Shown here: piece by piece, positions 8,466 to 18,108 of the stretch
Layout: every line of letters starts with the position of its first letter
Position numbering within the stretch: the stretch's first letter is position 1
Notes under the pieces: model-generated
The model's database searches: none
Seen by the model: the letters and a program-made list of their open reading frames with translations, nothing else
Told to the model about the DNA's origin: nothing
Translations under genes and position numbers: made by a program
Assembly: GCF_034372165.1 (NCBI RefSeq)
Contig: NZ_CP139698.1
Coordinates: 2,232,001 to 2,296,000, forward strand
DNA length: 64,000 nucleotides
Reading direction: 5' to 3'
DNA from: Christiangramia sp. OXR-203
Lineage (GTDB): Bacteria > Bacteroidota > Bacteroidia > Flavobacteriales > Flavobacteriaceae

Positions 8466-9179
8466 CTATTGGCTAGTGTAGTAATTATAGTCGGTTACCA
8501 CTCTATCCAAAAATTCCATAGGTCTTTCTTCAAATCTTACATCCAGCAATTCAGCAACCTTTTCACTTAGGTTCAGGATGATATGGTGATGTCCTTCAGC
8601 TTTAGCATTCTGGTACAAATTCTTAATCTCCTGCACATCTTTATCTGAAAGCACGGTAACCTGAGGATATTTAGGTGTATAATCTTCAGAAAAACTGGCA
8701 CCCAGTGTATGCTCAATTCCAAATTTCTTTTTTTCAGTAATAACCGTTGTACCCGCCGCGAGATCTCCCAGTCGCTGCCCCTTACCAGTAAATAATATAG
8801 TTACAACCGCAACAGCACCGCTACTTGCCGAAATATCTATTAATCGAAGTAACCAACGGGTTAGATAATTAGAAAATGTAGGACGACTACCATCCTTACG
8901 TACCACGCGGATATCAAGAATTGCCTTTCCTGGCGTCTGCCCGTTCCAGAAAGTTTCCCATAACAAATAGTATAACATAGTAGGTAGCCCAAGAACAGTA
9001 TAATACATCCATTGGTCTCCTGCACCATTGGTCGCTCCTGCGATGATTAGACCAGAAAGGATCATATAGATCACGATAATGGCGAGATCTATAAAAAAAG
9101 CAAGGATCCTCTCACCCACTCCCGCAATATTGTGCTGAATATTGATATTTTGGGCAGTTTCGATTTGAAAATTATCCAT
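8466..9179 (-). CDS. RDD family membrane protein
   Basis: A 237-residue protein. The RDD domain spans about 18-150: the N-terminal GVGERILAFFIDLAII gives the Arg-Asp pair, and KAILDIRVVRKDG plus RWLLRLID follow. There are about four membrane segments and a soluble tail. It is divergent from the SpoIIM-MoxR-DUF58 operon, a neighbourhood conserved across Bacteroidota, so it probably belongs to the same envelope-associated complex. Specific RDD function is not established. Confidence 0.85.
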   Translation of the reverse strand: MDNFQIETAQNINIQHNIAGVGERILAFFIDLAIIVIYMILSGLIIAGATNGAGDQWMYYTVLGLPTMLYYLLWETFWNGQTPGKAILDIRVVRKDGSRPTFSNYLTRWLLRLIDISASSGAVAVVTILFTGKGQRLGDLAAGTTVITEKKKFGIEHTLGASFSEDYTPKYPQVTVLSDKDVQEIKNLYQNAKAEGHHHIILNLSEKVAELLDVRFEERPMEFLDRVVTDYNYYTSQ

Positions 9180-9213
9180 TAAATATGTTACTTTGGTTCA
9201 ATTAAATCTAAGA

Positions 9214-10176
9214 ATGCGCGAGGCAGCTTTTGTAAGGCAAAATAAAGATAAATGGGTCAAGTATGAAAGTCTGCTTCAGAAATATAAATCGCTGGATCCA
9301 GATCAACTGTCCAATCTTTACGTGGAGCTTAGCGACGACCTAAGTTATGCTTCTACCTTTTATCCGGGTTCCAATACTGTACAGTACTTAAACGGACTAG
9401 CAACTACTGCCCACCAGAATATCTACAAGACAAAAAAAGAATCTAAAAGCAGGTTCATCACGTTTTTTACTAAAGAATTCCCGAAGGAATTTCATAAGCA
9501 CCAAAAGCAACTGTTATGGAGTTTTCTAATATTTGCAGGTTTTAGCCTGGTTGGAGCTTATAGTGCGGCTACAGATGGTTCGTTTTTAAGATCTATTCTA
9601 GGCGATGCTTATGTGAACATGACGCTTGAAAATATTGCGAACAAAGACCCGATGGCTGTATATAAACAGGCTTCAGAAACAAATATGTTCCTGGGTATCA
9701 CCATCAACAATATTCGCGTAGCCTTAACAGCATTTTCATTAGGAGTGCTCGCCGGGATCGGGACTGTTTTTGTGATGATGCAAAACGGAGTTATGCTCGG
9801 TAGTTTTCAATATTTCTTTTATGAACAGGGTTTGCTCTGGGAATCTGCCAGAACGATCTGGATCCATGGAACCATAGAAATTTCGGTTATTATTGTAGCT
9901 GGCTGCGCAGGCCTGGTGGTTGGAAAAAGTATCCTTTTCCCGGGAACTTACAGCCGGCTGAAATCTTTTACCATGGGAATTAAGGACGGACTCAAAATTG
10001 TAATTAGTACAGTTCCGTTTTTTATTATAGCCGGATTCCTCGAAGGATTTGTGACAAGGATCACTCAAATGCCAGACTGGCTTGCAATCTTGATAATTAG
10101 CCTATCATTACTACTAATCTTATTCTATTACGTTATATACCCAATCCTATTATCTAACAAAACCAAAAATGCATAA
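9214..10176 (+). CDS. Stage II sporulation protein M (SpoIIM/DUF95) family membrane protein
   Basis: An integral membrane protein with a soluble N-terminal helix bundle (to about 105) and five or so membrane segments, including the GVLAGIGTVFVMMQNGVMLG region and HGTIEISVIIVAG. I prefer ATG 9214 (MREAAFVRQNK) over the upstream TTG 9193, since the added residues are not conserved-looking. It heads the operon with the DUF4129, DUF4350, MoxR and DUF58 genes. The name does not mean sporulation here; the Bacteroidota role is unknown. Confidence 0.85.
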   Translation: MREAAFVRQNKDKWVKYESLLQKYKSLDPDQLSNLYVELSDDLSYASTFYPGSNTVQYLNGLATTAHQNIYKTKKESKSRFITFFTKEFPKEFHKHQKQLLWSFLIFAGFSLVGAYSAATDGSFLRSILGDAYVNMTLENIANKDPMAVYKQASETNMFLGITINNIRVALTAFSLGVLAGIGTVFVMMQNGVMLGSFQYFFYEQGLLWESARTIWIHGTIEISVIIVAGCAGLVVGKSILFPGTYSRLKSFTMGIKDGLKIVISTVPFFIIAGFLEGFVTRITQMPDWLAILIISLSLLLILFYYVIYPILLSNKTKNA

Positions 10177-11029
10177 CGATCACATTGTTTTTAAACAACA
10201 GCGAGAACTTGGGGAGATCCTGAGTGTGACTTTCAAATTTATTAGAGAGAATTATAAAACCGGGCTGCGATTATTCTTTAAACTCGTTGGGCCCTCATTC
10301 ATTCTACTGGTTGCCGCAATTACTTTTTACACCTACACTACGCTTGGGAGTAGTTTATTTACTAATGGAAACCTGGATGCTTCCAACGTGATCATTGCGC
10401 TAGCACTGCTTATGATCGCCTACCTAGCATATTTCACCTCTATGACCGGGACTATGAATCATATGATCCTGTCGTATATAAATAACGACGGACACATAAA
10501 AGATGAGGAGGTCAAAAATGGTTTGAAACAGGACTTCGGAAAGATCCTGCTGTTGTCTATACTTACTGGTATTATAACATTCGCCGCGTTCATGTTCTTT
10601 GTGATCCCGGGGATTTATGTGTTTGTTCCTTTATCACTGGTTACTGCGATCCTGGTCTTCCGTAGAAATGGAGTAACCGATAGTATTTCTGAAAGTTTTC
10701 AGCTGGTTAAAGACAATTGGTGGATGACCTTCGCCACGCTTCTTTGTATATACCTGGTGATCTATGTTATCGGACTTATCTTCCAGCTCCCTGCACTTAT
10801 TTATATATTCATTCGCGCTTTTACAGTAGCCTCAGAATCATCTGCAGCAGAACCTCAGGATATGTTTGGAACTGGATATATAATAATTAACGCGATCTCT
10901 TCCGCAATACAATATATCATTTACAGTATGACCGTAATTGGGGTTGCCTTTGTCTACTTTCATCTAAACGAAAAGAAAAATTTCACCGGTACCTACGAAA
11001 CAATTCAAAACCTGGGAAACAACCGATAG
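10169..11029 (+). CDS. Multi-pass membrane protein of the MoxR-DUF58 operon
   Basis: A 286-residue protein with six or so membrane segments (near 40-62, 76-95, 130-165, 180-210, 230-265), preceded by a short cytosolic N-terminus. It resembles the glycerophosphoryl diester phosphodiesterase membrane-domain type of proteins found at this operon position, but I cannot assign an enzymatic role. Its ATG overlaps the SpoIIM gene by 8 bp, so it is translationally coupled. Confidence 0.75.
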   Translation: MHNDHIVFKQQRELGEILSVTFKFIRENYKTGLRLFFKLVGPSFILLVAAITFYTYTTLGSSLFTNGNLDASNVIIALALLMIAYLAYFTSMTGTMNHMILSYINNDGHIKDEEVKNGLKQDFGKILLLSILTGIITFAAFMFFVIPGIYVFVPLSLVTAILVFRRNGVTDSISESFQLVKDNWWMTFATLLCIYLVIYVIGLIFQLPALIYIFIRAFTVASESSAAEPQDMFGTGYIIINAISSAIQYIIYSMTVIGVAFVYFHLNEKKNFTGTYETIQNLGNNR

Positions 11030-11030
11030 T

Positions 11031-11789
11031 TTGAAGTTATATCTGCTGTATTTTTTAATGCTTCTGAGTCTTACTCAGGAGATACACGCTCAAGAGGATT
11101 CAATTTCCAAGAGAGATATTCAGGTGGAAATGTCTGAAGATCTTTTTCCGGTTGAATTTGATACTGCTGAAATTGAAGAGTACAAAAAGCAGGATGCCTA
11201 TAATTATATTGAGAGTACAGAGGAAGATAGCTGGTGGGTTCGTTTTAAAAAATGGCTGAACCTCAAGTATAATCAATTTATAAACTGGCTTTTCGGAAGT
11301 TATGATGCAAACGGAATCCTGGCATTTTTTATTAGGATCTTCCCGTACGTGATTATTTTTGCCGTTCTGGCTTTGATCGTCTGGTTATTCACCCGACTTA
11401 ATCCAGGCGCTAAGATCCTTGCAGAGCCCGGAAAAAGTAAAGTGATCCTTAGCGAGGAAGAGGAACTGGTAAAAAATGAAGATCTAGGCAGTCTCATTAG
11501 TAAAGCAGTTTCAGAAGAAAATTACAGGTTTGCAGTGCGTTATCAATACCTGCGGAGTTTAAAATTGCTGGATGAAAATGATCTTATTCAGTATGAATTT
11601 CAGAAGACTAATAAAGAATATTTACAGGAGATCCAAGAGAAACGATTACAACAGCTGTTTGCAGAGGTCACCAAGTTCTATGAGTTTATCTGGTATGGTA
11701 ACTTCAAGGTTTCATCCGCAGATTATAAAATAGCCGCAAATGGATTTAGCAAGATCGAAAATGAATTAAAACCGGTCAATAATGCATAG
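11031..11789 (+). CDS. DUF4129 domain-containing membrane protein
   Basis: The 252-residue protein has an N-terminal signal peptide (to about HAQ, residue 21), one membrane helix near 99-121 and a C-terminal DUF4129 domain with NYRFAVRYQYLRSLKLL and FYEFIWYGNFKVS. The start is TTG 11031, one base after the previous stop; no ATG fits because the signal peptide begins there. Position in the MoxR-DUF58 operon is typical. No function is established for the family. Confidence 0.82.
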   Translation: MKLYLLYFLMLLSLTQEIHAQEDSISKRDIQVEMSEDLFPVEFDTAEIEEYKKQDAYNYIESTEEDSWWVRFKKWLNLKYNQFINWLFGSYDANGILAFFIRIFPYVIIFAVLALIVWLFTRLNPGAKILAEPGKSKVILSEEEELVKNEDLGSLISKAVSEENYRFAVRYQYLRSLKLLDENDLIQYEFQKTNKEYLQEIQEKRLQQLFAEVTKFYEFIWYGNFKVSSADYKIAANGFSKIENELKPVNNA

Positions 11790-12987
11790 GACCTACAAGT
11801 TTGCGATCGCAATTTTCGTACTAGTGGTCATTGTACTTACCTGGCTGGAAACATCTGTCAAAGAAGAGATCAACTGGAATCCAAGTTATACACATTCCGA
11901 TGAAATTCCGCTTGGCTCGAAGGTTTTTTATGAAAGCTGGAAACGAACTTCGGGAGATAGTCTGGAATTGCTCAAGATTCCGCCATATGAATTTTTAAAT
12001 TCTGAAGAGGCCAAAGGCACTTATTTCTTTTTTAATAAAGGTGTTGGGTTTGATGATGATGAGCTGGATCATTTGCTGAACTGGATTGCTGAAGGAAATA
12101 CTGTATTTATTTCAGCACATAATTATAGTCAGAATCTGAAGGATACTTTAAATATCGAAACAGGTTCTGAAATTGATGTAGATGGTTTTACTGAAGCTCA
12201 GGACCTGAACTTTTACAATCCGAATATTAAACAGAAAGATGATGCCGTATTCGATAAGCAGGTAACGAAATCTTTTTTTACTGAAATTGACACCTTAAAT
12301 CATACAGCACTAGGATTTACGCGCAAAGACAAACTGTTGCCTAAGGTCAATTTTATAAGAGCAGAATTTGGAGAAGGAGCGATTTTGCTACATACAGCAC
12401 CGCAGGTTTTTAGTAATTACTTCATGCTGAAGGAGGATAATTATAAATATACCGGCAATCTTCTGGCGTATCTACCTGCTGGTAAAGTTTACTGGGATGC
12501 GTATTATAAATCTGGAAAATCTTTCTACAGTTCCTCGCTTTATATTTTACTCAATAACAGATCCCTGAAATGGGCCTATTATGCCGTGCTTTTATGCATC
12601 GTCCTGTATATCATTTTTGAAGGCAAAAGAAAGCAACGAGCAATTCCGGTCATAGATCCACCAAAGAACCGGTCTTATGAGTATACAGGAATCGTCTCGA
12701 GTTTATACCTCGAACAAAATCGATTTCAGGAACTGGGAAATAAAAAGATCGCTTTATTTCTCGAATTTATCCGACGTGAATATCGGCTGCAAACTTCAAA
12801 AATAGATGCTGAATTTAAACAGGATCTGGCTGCTAAAAGCTCAAATTCACTGGAAGCTACCAACGAACTTTTTAAGAAAATAGAATCATTTCAAAAGAAT
12901 AAGAACAGCTCAAAACAAGAGTTTCTGGAGCTAAGTACTTATATTAATCATTACAAATTTACCGATGGAAAATCAGGAGCAACATAA
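11782..12987 (+). CDS. DUF4350 domain-containing protein
   Basis: A 401-residue protein with an N-terminal membrane anchor (about 5-21), an extracytoplasmic domain resembling the DUF4350 (GATase-like) fold with GNTVFISAHNY and GEGAILLHTAPQVFSNY, a second membrane helix near 265-280 and a C-terminal cytosolic tail. It overlaps the DUF4129 gene by 8 bp and the MoxR gene by 23 bp, which shows tight coupling. Function unknown. Confidence 0.82.
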   Translation: MHRTYKFAIAIFVLVVIVLTWLETSVKEEINWNPSYTHSDEIPLGSKVFYESWKRTSGDSLELLKIPPYEFLNSEEAKGTYFFFNKGVGFDDDELDHLLNWIAEGNTVFISAHNYSQNLKDTLNIETGSEIDVDGFTEAQDLNFYNPNIKQKDDAVFDKQVTKSFFTEIDTLNHTALGFTRKDKLLPKVNFIRAEFGEGAILLHTAPQVFSNYFMLKEDNYKYTGNLLAYLPAGKVYWDAYYKSGKSFYSSSLYILLNNRSLKWAYYAVLLCIVLYIIFEGKRKQRAIPVIDPPKNRSYEYTGIVSSLYLEQNRFQELGNKKIALFLEFIRREYRLQTSKIDAEFKQDLAAKSSNSLEATNELFKKIESFQKNKNSSKQEFLELSTYINHYKFTDGKSGAT

Positions 12988-13969
12988 ACCACAGGACAAA
13001 TTAAAATTTGAGAACAGGATTCCACTGGAAGGCCTGAAATCTTCTGTGGATAAGCTAAAATCACAGTTAGGAAAAGTGATCGTAGGCCAGGAGAATTTCG
13101 TAGAACTTTTGATCGTAGGCCTACTTGCAAACGGACATGTTCTTATAGAAGGTGTTCCAGGAGTGGCCAAGACGGTGACCGCAAAGTTATTTGCTAAAAG
13201 TCTCAAAACCGACTTCAGTAGAATTCAATTTACACCAGATCTTATGCCCAGTGACGTTTTGGGAACTTCGATCTTCAATGCAAAAACTTCGGAATTTGAA
13301 TTTAAGAAAGGTCCTATTTTTTCGAATGTAGTGCTTATCGATGAAATCAACAGAGCTCCGGCAAAAACACAGTCAGCTTTATTCGAAGTGATGGAAGAAA
13401 GGCAGGTTACGATTGATGGGAACCTTTATCCTATGCAACCACCTTTTATGGTGCTGGCCACGCAGAACCCCATAGAACAGGAAGGAACCTATGCCCTACC
13501 GGAAGCGCAACTGGATAGATTTTTATTCAAGATCAAGGTAGATTACCCAAAACTGGAAGAAGAGATCGAAATTTTAAAAGGTCACCATCTTAGAAAAGGC
13601 AATTTGCCGGAAGCTGAAATTTCACCGGTTCTCGATCCAAATGAGATCGCTAAATTACGCTCCCAGATCCATGAGATCGTACTAGAGGATAAATTGATGA
13701 ATTATATCGCAGAACTTGTTATGAAAACGAGAAATCATTCTCATCTATATCTTGGCGCAAGTCCTAGAGCTTCCATAGCGATCATGAATGCTTCTAAAGC
13801 ATACGCTGCCATCCATGGTAGAGACTTTGTAATTCCGGAAGATATTAAGAATGTACTGAAACCTGTATTAAGTCACAGGCTTATACTTTCTCCAGATAGA
13901 GAAATGGAAGGAATGAAAGCGGATGACGTCGTGGATATGATCACTCAATCTGTAGAAATTCCCCGATAG
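12965..13969 (+). CDS. MoxR-family AAA+ ATPase
   Basis: A 334-residue AAA+ chaperone-like ATPase. Walker A is GVPGVAKT (about 60-67), Walker B is VVLIDEINRAP (about 121-131), sensor 1 is LATQNPIEQEGTY, and a C-terminal lid domain follows. MoxR ATPases act with VWA- or DUF58-type partners to remodel or load metal into target proteins; the DUF58 partner gene follows directly with overlapping stop and start codons. Confidence 0.93.
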   Translation: MENQEQHKPQDKLKFENRIPLEGLKSSVDKLKSQLGKVIVGQENFVELLIVGLLANGHVLIEGVPGVAKTVTAKLFAKSLKTDFSRIQFTPDLMPSDVLGTSIFNAKTSEFEFKKGPIFSNVVLIDEINRAPAKTQSALFEVMEERQVTIDGNLYPMQPPFMVLATQNPIEQEGTYALPEAQLDRFLFKIKVDYPKLEEEIEILKGHHLRKGNLPEAEISPVLDPNEIAKLRSQIHEIVLEDKLMNYIAELVMKTRNHSHLYLGASPRASIAIMNASKAYAAIHGRDFVIPEDIKNVLKPVLSHRLILSPDREMEGMKADDVVDMITQSVEIPR

Positions 13970-15303
13970 TGCTGAAGTTTCTGAAAAGTCTATATTTTAA
14001 AGAACTGTTCTTCTATTGCCTGATAGGGATCGCGGTCTTATTCCTGATCTCGTTCTGGGTGGACTGGCTCTACAGCATTACCTGGATCATCAGCATGATA
14101 CTGGCAATAGCAACTTTGCTGGATATAATCGCGTTATATTCTGGAAAAGCAGTGTTAGCAGAACGCATACTGCCAGAGAAATTTTCCAATTCAGATCCTA
14201 ATCAAGTAATTCTTAAACTTCGGAATAACTACAGGTTTCCAGTTACAGCTGAAGTGATCGATGAAGTACCTCTACAATTTCAGAAAAGAGATTTTTTAAA
14301 AAGTAAAAAGCTCGGCTCCCGTTCCGAAGAAAAATTAGAATATCAATTAATTCCGCTCGAACGTGGAGAATACATCTTCGGTAACCTGAATATTTATATT
14401 TCCAGCAAGCTTGGGCTTGTAAGAAGAAGGTATGTTACTGGAAAAAAGCAATCTGTAAAAGTCTATCCATCTTTCGTACAGATGAAAAAACTGGATTTTC
14501 TCGCCTTGGATCAAAAGATCAATTTGCAGGGAATGAAACGTATTAGGCGGATTGGACATACGATGGAATTCGAACAGATCAAAGAATATGTTCGTGGCGA
14601 TGATGTACGAACCATCAACTGGAAGGCGACAGCAAAACAAAATGCCTTGATGGTTAATCAATTCCAGGATGAGCGTTCCCAACCGGTTTATAGTATCATT
14701 GATACCGGAAGGGTCATGAAGATGCCTTTTGAGGGCCTATCCTTACTGGATTATGCGATTAATAGTTCTCTGGCATTTTCGAATATTGCACTGCGCAAAA
14801 AAGACAAGGTTGGCTTGCTGAGTTTTAGTAATAAAGTTCATGGTATTCTGAAAGCCAGCTCAAGACTTAGCCAGCTGCAACAGATCATGGAGTCTTTATA
14901 TCGTGTAGACACAGGCTACCTAGACAGTGATTTTAGCATGCTTTACGCGCGAGTTCAAAAAAGTATTACCCATCGTAGCCTTATTATGTTATATACTAAT
15001 TTCGAACATATGAGTGCGCTGCAAAGGCAGCTACCTTATTTAAAAGCGATCAGTAAAAAGCATTTACTGGTAGTCATATTCTTCGAAAACACTGAAATTA
15101 CCGGACTTACCGAACAATCCGCAGAAAAGGATATTTCTACGATGGCGCACCAGACGATTGCTGAGTCTTTTCAACATGACAAGATCATAATGGTCAAAGA
15201 GCTGGAAAAATTTGGCATCCAGACCATACTTACTCCTCCAAAGGGTCTAAGTATTAATACGATCAACAAATACCTAGAAGTAAAAGCTCGCGGACTCATA
15301 TAA
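13969..15303 (+). CDS. DUF58 domain-containing protein
   Basis: A 444-residue protein with two N-terminal membrane helices (about 12-65), a beta-rich section, and the conserved DUF58 motif YVRGDDVRTINWKATAK near 205-222, followed by a VWA-like region (IDTGR near 240). Start GTG 13969 shares its first base with the MoxR stop (TAGTG), so translation is coupled. It is the expected MoxR partner and the last gene of the operon. Confidence 0.9.
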   Translation: MLKFLKSLYFKELFFYCLIGIAVLFLISFWVDWLYSITWIISMILAIATLLDIIALYSGKAVLAERILPEKFSNSDPNQVILKLRNNYRFPVTAEVIDEVPLQFQKRDFLKSKKLGSRSEEKLEYQLIPLERGEYIFGNLNIYISSKLGLVRRRYVTGKKQSVKVYPSFVQMKKLDFLALDQKINLQGMKRIRRIGHTMEFEQIKEYVRGDDVRTINWKATAKQNALMVNQFQDERSQPVYSIIDTGRVMKMPFEGLSLLDYAINSSLAFSNIALRKKDKVGLLSFSNKVHGILKASSRLSQLQQIMESLYRVDTGYLDSDFSMLYARVQKSITHRSLIMLYTNFEHMSALQRQLPYLKAISKKHLLVVIFFENTEITGLTEQSAEKDISTMAHQTIAESFQHDKIIMVKELEKFGIQTILTPPKGLSINTINKYLEVKARGLI

Positions 15304-15397
15304 ACAATTCAGCCTCAAAATTCGACAGTTCAGATATAATTACTTATAAACAAGGAGGTTATGATCTACATTTGAAATGTAATTAAAACCAATCCTT

Positions 15398-15811
15398 ATG
15401 AAAACTGTATTATTATTACTCGCATTATTTATTGGAAGTCTATTGAATGCTCAGACTGCAACCACTCACGAACTTGAAGTTACAATCCCTAATGTCACTA
15501 ACGACAACGGCGAAGTGCTATTCGCACTTTACAAGGAGGAAAACTTTATGAGAGAACCTACATTTTCTCAAAAATCTGATATTATAGACGGTAAAGCAAC
15601 GGTAAAATTTGAAGATCTGCCAGAAGGAGATTATGCTCTGGTTGTAATGCATGACGAAAATAGCAATGGTAGAATGGATTTTGAAACTAATGGCATGCCG
15701 AAGGAAAGTTATGCTACGAGCGGAGAGAGCAAATTTATGGGACCGCCAATGTGGAGTGATACTAAATTCAAGCTTGATGATTCCACAAAAGAAATAAGTC
15801 TGAGGTTTTGA
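15398..15811 (+). CDS. DUF2141 domain-containing secreted protein
   Basis: A 137-residue protein with a signal peptide (about 1-18, ending LNAQ) and a beta-sandwich DUF2141 domain with GEVLFALYKEENFM, GDYALVVMHDENSNGRMD and PKESYATSG. It is exported; function unknown. A candidate -7 box, TACATTTG (15367-15374), lies 23 bp before the ATG, and a hairpin terminator follows, so it forms its own unit. Confidence 0.88.
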   Translation: MKTVLLLLALFIGSLLNAQTATTHELEVTIPNVTNDNGEVLFALYKEENFMREPTFSQKSDIIDGKATVKFEDLPEGDYALVVMHDENSNGRMDFETNGMPKESYATSGESKFMGPPMWSDTKFKLDDSTKEISLRF

Positions 15812-15830
15812 GGTCTTAGAGAAATGTATC

Positions 15831-15857
15831 AAAACCCGCCGATTGGTGGGTTTTTTG
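15831..15857 (+). terminator. Terminator of the DUF2141 gene
   Basis: The arms AAAACCCGCC and GGTGGGTTTT pair around a short GATT loop and are followed by more T. Confidence 0.8.
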
Positions 15858-15903
15858 TATAGATAAAACAAAGTTAAAGACTATATGGAATAGGAAATTC
15901 TTA

Positions 15904-15911
15904 TACCTTTG
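15904..15911 (+). promoter_or_regulatory. Candidate -7 box of oxyR
   Basis: TACCTTTG matches the Bacteroidota -7 consensus TAnnTTTG and lies 18 bp before the oxyR ATG. No clear -33 TTG was found at the usual distance. Confidence 0.5.
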
Positions 15912-15929
15912 TAGTTCAAATCTATTCAT

Positions 15930-16889
15930 ATGACTATTACCCAGTTGCATTATGTTTTAGCTGTTGCTGAACATAAGAATTTTACCAAAGCCGCTCAAAA
16001 AGTTTTCGTAACCCAGCCAACGCTGAGTATGCAAATTCAAAAGCTGGAAGAAGAACTGGACATTACTATATTTGACCGTACCAAAAAGCCGATCCAGCTG
16101 ACAGAAGTTGGGCAGAAGATCGTTCAACAGGCTCGTAACATTGTTAACGAAAGCGATAGGATCAAGGATATCGTAGATCAGCAAAAAGGATTTATTGGTG
16201 GAATATTCAGATTAGGAGTGATTCCTACCATCATGCCAACGTTGTTACCTATGTTCATAGGTAATTTTATGAAGAAGTTTCCGAAGGTAAAGTTGAAGAT
16301 AGAAGAGCTGCATACGGAAGCGATCCTCGAAAAACTAAAGGAAGGACACCTGGATGCGGCCATCGCAGCTACTCCGCTTCAAATTGACGGAATCAAGGAG
16401 AATGTGCTTTATTACGAGCCCTTTGTTCCCTATATTCCGAAGGAAATGGACATGCATACCAATGAGAAGATCGATATAGATAGCCTTGATATCAATAAGA
16501 TCCTACTACTAGAAGATGGTCATTGTTTCAAGGATGGTATCATCAATCTTTGCAAGGCAAACCGGGAATATGATGGTGACCAGTTACAACTGGAAAGCGG
16601 TAGTTTCGAAACACTTATTAAACTGGCCAATGAAGGTCTCGGGATGACGCTACTTCCCTACCTGCACACCTTAGAACTCAAGGAATCTGAAAAAAAGAAC
16701 TTAAAGATGTTCAACGATCCCGTTCCTGCCCGGGAAGTGAGTTTGATCTATAACCGTAGTGAATTAAAAATGCAGATCATAGAAGCTTTACGCAGCACGA
16801 TCGCCAGTGTCGTAAAAGGTGCAATAACCTACCAAAATGTGAAGATCATAAGTCCTTTGAATCACAAAAAGGATTTTCAGAAGAACTAA
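15930..16889 (+). CDS. oxyR: Hydrogen peroxide-inducible regulator OxyR (LysR family)
   Basis: A 319-residue LysR-type regulator with an N-terminal winged helix (about 1-60, HKNFTKAAQKVFVTQPTLSMQ) and a substrate-binding-like domain. The segment LLLEDGHCFKDGIINLC places cysteines at residues 199 and 208, exactly the redox pair of E. coli OxyR (known family knowledge), so peroxide sensing by disulfide formation is very likely. Targets usually include catalase and Dps-type genes, none of which is adjacent. It has its own -7 box and terminator. Confidence 0.92.
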   Translation: MTITQLHYVLAVAEHKNFTKAAQKVFVTQPTLSMQIQKLEEELDITIFDRTKKPIQLTEVGQKIVQQARNIVNESDRIKDIVDQQKGFIGGIFRLGVIPTIMPTLLPMFIGNFMKKFPKVKLKIEELHTEAILEKLKEGHLDAAIAATPLQIDGIKENVLYYEPFVPYIPKEMDMHTNEKIDIDSLDINKILLLEDGHCFKDGIINLCKANREYDGDQLQLESGSFETLIKLANEGLGMTLLPYLHTLELKESEKKNLKMFNDPVPAREVSLIYNRSELKMQIIEALRSTIASVVKGAITYQNVKIISPLNHKKDFQKN

Positions 16890-16893
16890 AAAA

Positions 16894-16915
16894 AGCGGCT
16901 AAAAGCCGCTTTTTA
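16894..16915 (+). terminator. Terminator of oxyR
   Basis: AGCGGCT pairs with AGCCGCT across an AAA loop and is followed by TTTTTATTT. It also faces the convergent small gene that ends at 16917. Confidence 0.85.
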
Positions 16916-16916
16916 T

Positions 16917-17114
16917 TTAAGTGTTCAAATAAATTAAACATTGATTTAATTCAGGGTTCTGTTTGGTTAGTGGGAGAATCCAGAGTCGTAACTCTTCGAT
17001 CTCATGTGGAAGCAATCTATCGATCGCTTTCTTAACTTCTCTACAGAACAAGCTTGGATCAAAACTAACTTTATCAAGTATCGTCTTGGTGTATTCAAAC
17101 ATCGCTCTCGCCAT
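16917..17114 (-). CDS. Small conserved-looking cytosolic protein (65 residues)
   Basis: The product MARAMFEYTKTILDKVSF... is a compact helical protein with FDPSLFCREVKKAIDRLLP and PHEIEELRLWI segments. It has no membrane helix or signal. I recall near-identical short proteins in other Flavobacteriaceae, which supports a real gene, but no function is known to me. It is alone on the minus strand, its stop adjacent to the oxyR terminator. Confidence 0.7.
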   Translation of the reverse strand: MARAMFEYTKTILDKVSFDPSLFCREVKKAIDRLLPHEIEELRLWILPLTKQNPELNQCLIYLNT

Positions 17115-17247
17115 ATTTTGAAGTATTTAAGTTTAGGATTAGGTTAAAATTAAATGTAGAGATGTACTATAGGCATTTAGATTTTTGGTTAGAACAATAT
17201 AGTTATATTAAGAACAATATTTAAGTATTTGTTAATTTTTTAACAAA

Positions 17248-18048
17248 TTAAAACCTGTTATCGCCACTTAAAACATCACCAATTCCTCCAAGTAAACTAC
17301 CTTCTCCTTTATCTTTACCACCCATTTGCGGCGCTGCCTGCAATACGCGATTCGCCAGCCTGCTAAAAGGTAATGACTGGATATAAACCGTACCCGGACC
17401 TGTAAGGGAAGCAAAGAATAAACCTTCACCTCCAAAGATGGTATTTTTAATTCCACCTACAAATTCTATATCATAATCTATGGTTTGGGTAAAACCTATG
17501 ATGCATCCTGTATCGATCTTAAGTTTTTCACCTGGACCTAACTCTTTTCTGGCCATTGTTCCGCCAGAATGAACAAATGCCATCCCATCGCCTTCAATTT
17601 TCTGCATGATAAAACCTTCACCTCCAAAAAATCCGCGGCCAAGCTTTTTACTGAATTCTATACCAATGGCCACGCCCTTTGCAGCACATAGAAAGGCATC
17701 TTTCTGACAAATGAATTTTCCATTGAATTGGGTTAGATCTATAGGAATGATCTTACCTGGATAAGGTGAGGCAAAACTTATACGCTTTTTTCCCTGGATC
17801 TCATTGGAGAAGATCGTCATGAACAGACTTTCCCCTGTAAGCAATCTCTTTCCGGCACCAAGGACCTTTCCAAGGAAACCTTCATTTTGCTTTGATCCGT
17901 CGCCAAAGATGGTATCCATTCGAATGCCATCGTCCATCATCATAAAGTTTCCAGCCTCGGCAATGACCGCTTCCTGTGGATCGAGTTCAAGCTCCACATA
18001 TTGCATTTCTTCTCCAAATATCTGGTAATCTATTTCATGTGCATTCAT
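17248..18048 (-). CDS. TIGR00266/AIM24 family protein
   Basis: A 266-residue beta-rich, glycine-rich protein of the AIM24 fold, with [37 protein letters not shown] and [13 protein letters not shown] segments. No signal peptide or membrane helix. Family members are widespread; molecular function is not settled. It is followed at 60 bp on the upstream side by a separate thioesterase-like gene on the same strand. Confidence 0.88.
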   Translation of the reverse strand: MNAHEIDYQIFGEEMQYVELELDPQEAVIAEAGNFMMMDDGIRMDTIFGDGSKQNEGFLGKVLGAGKRLLTGESLFMTIFSNEIQGKKRISFASPYPGKIIPIDLTQFNGKFICQKDAFLCAAKGVAIGIEFSKKLGRGFFGGEGFIMQKIEGDGMAFVHSGGTMARKELGPGEKLKIDTGCIIGFTQTIDYDIEFVGGIKNTIFGGEGLFFASLTGPGTVYIQSLPFSRLANRVLQAAPQMGGKDKGEGSLLGGIGDVLSGDNRF

Positions 18049-18108
18049 ACTGATTATATTTTGATTGATGTTTGTTCTATATGATGAGTAGGGATTTTCA
18101 GAGGAGTG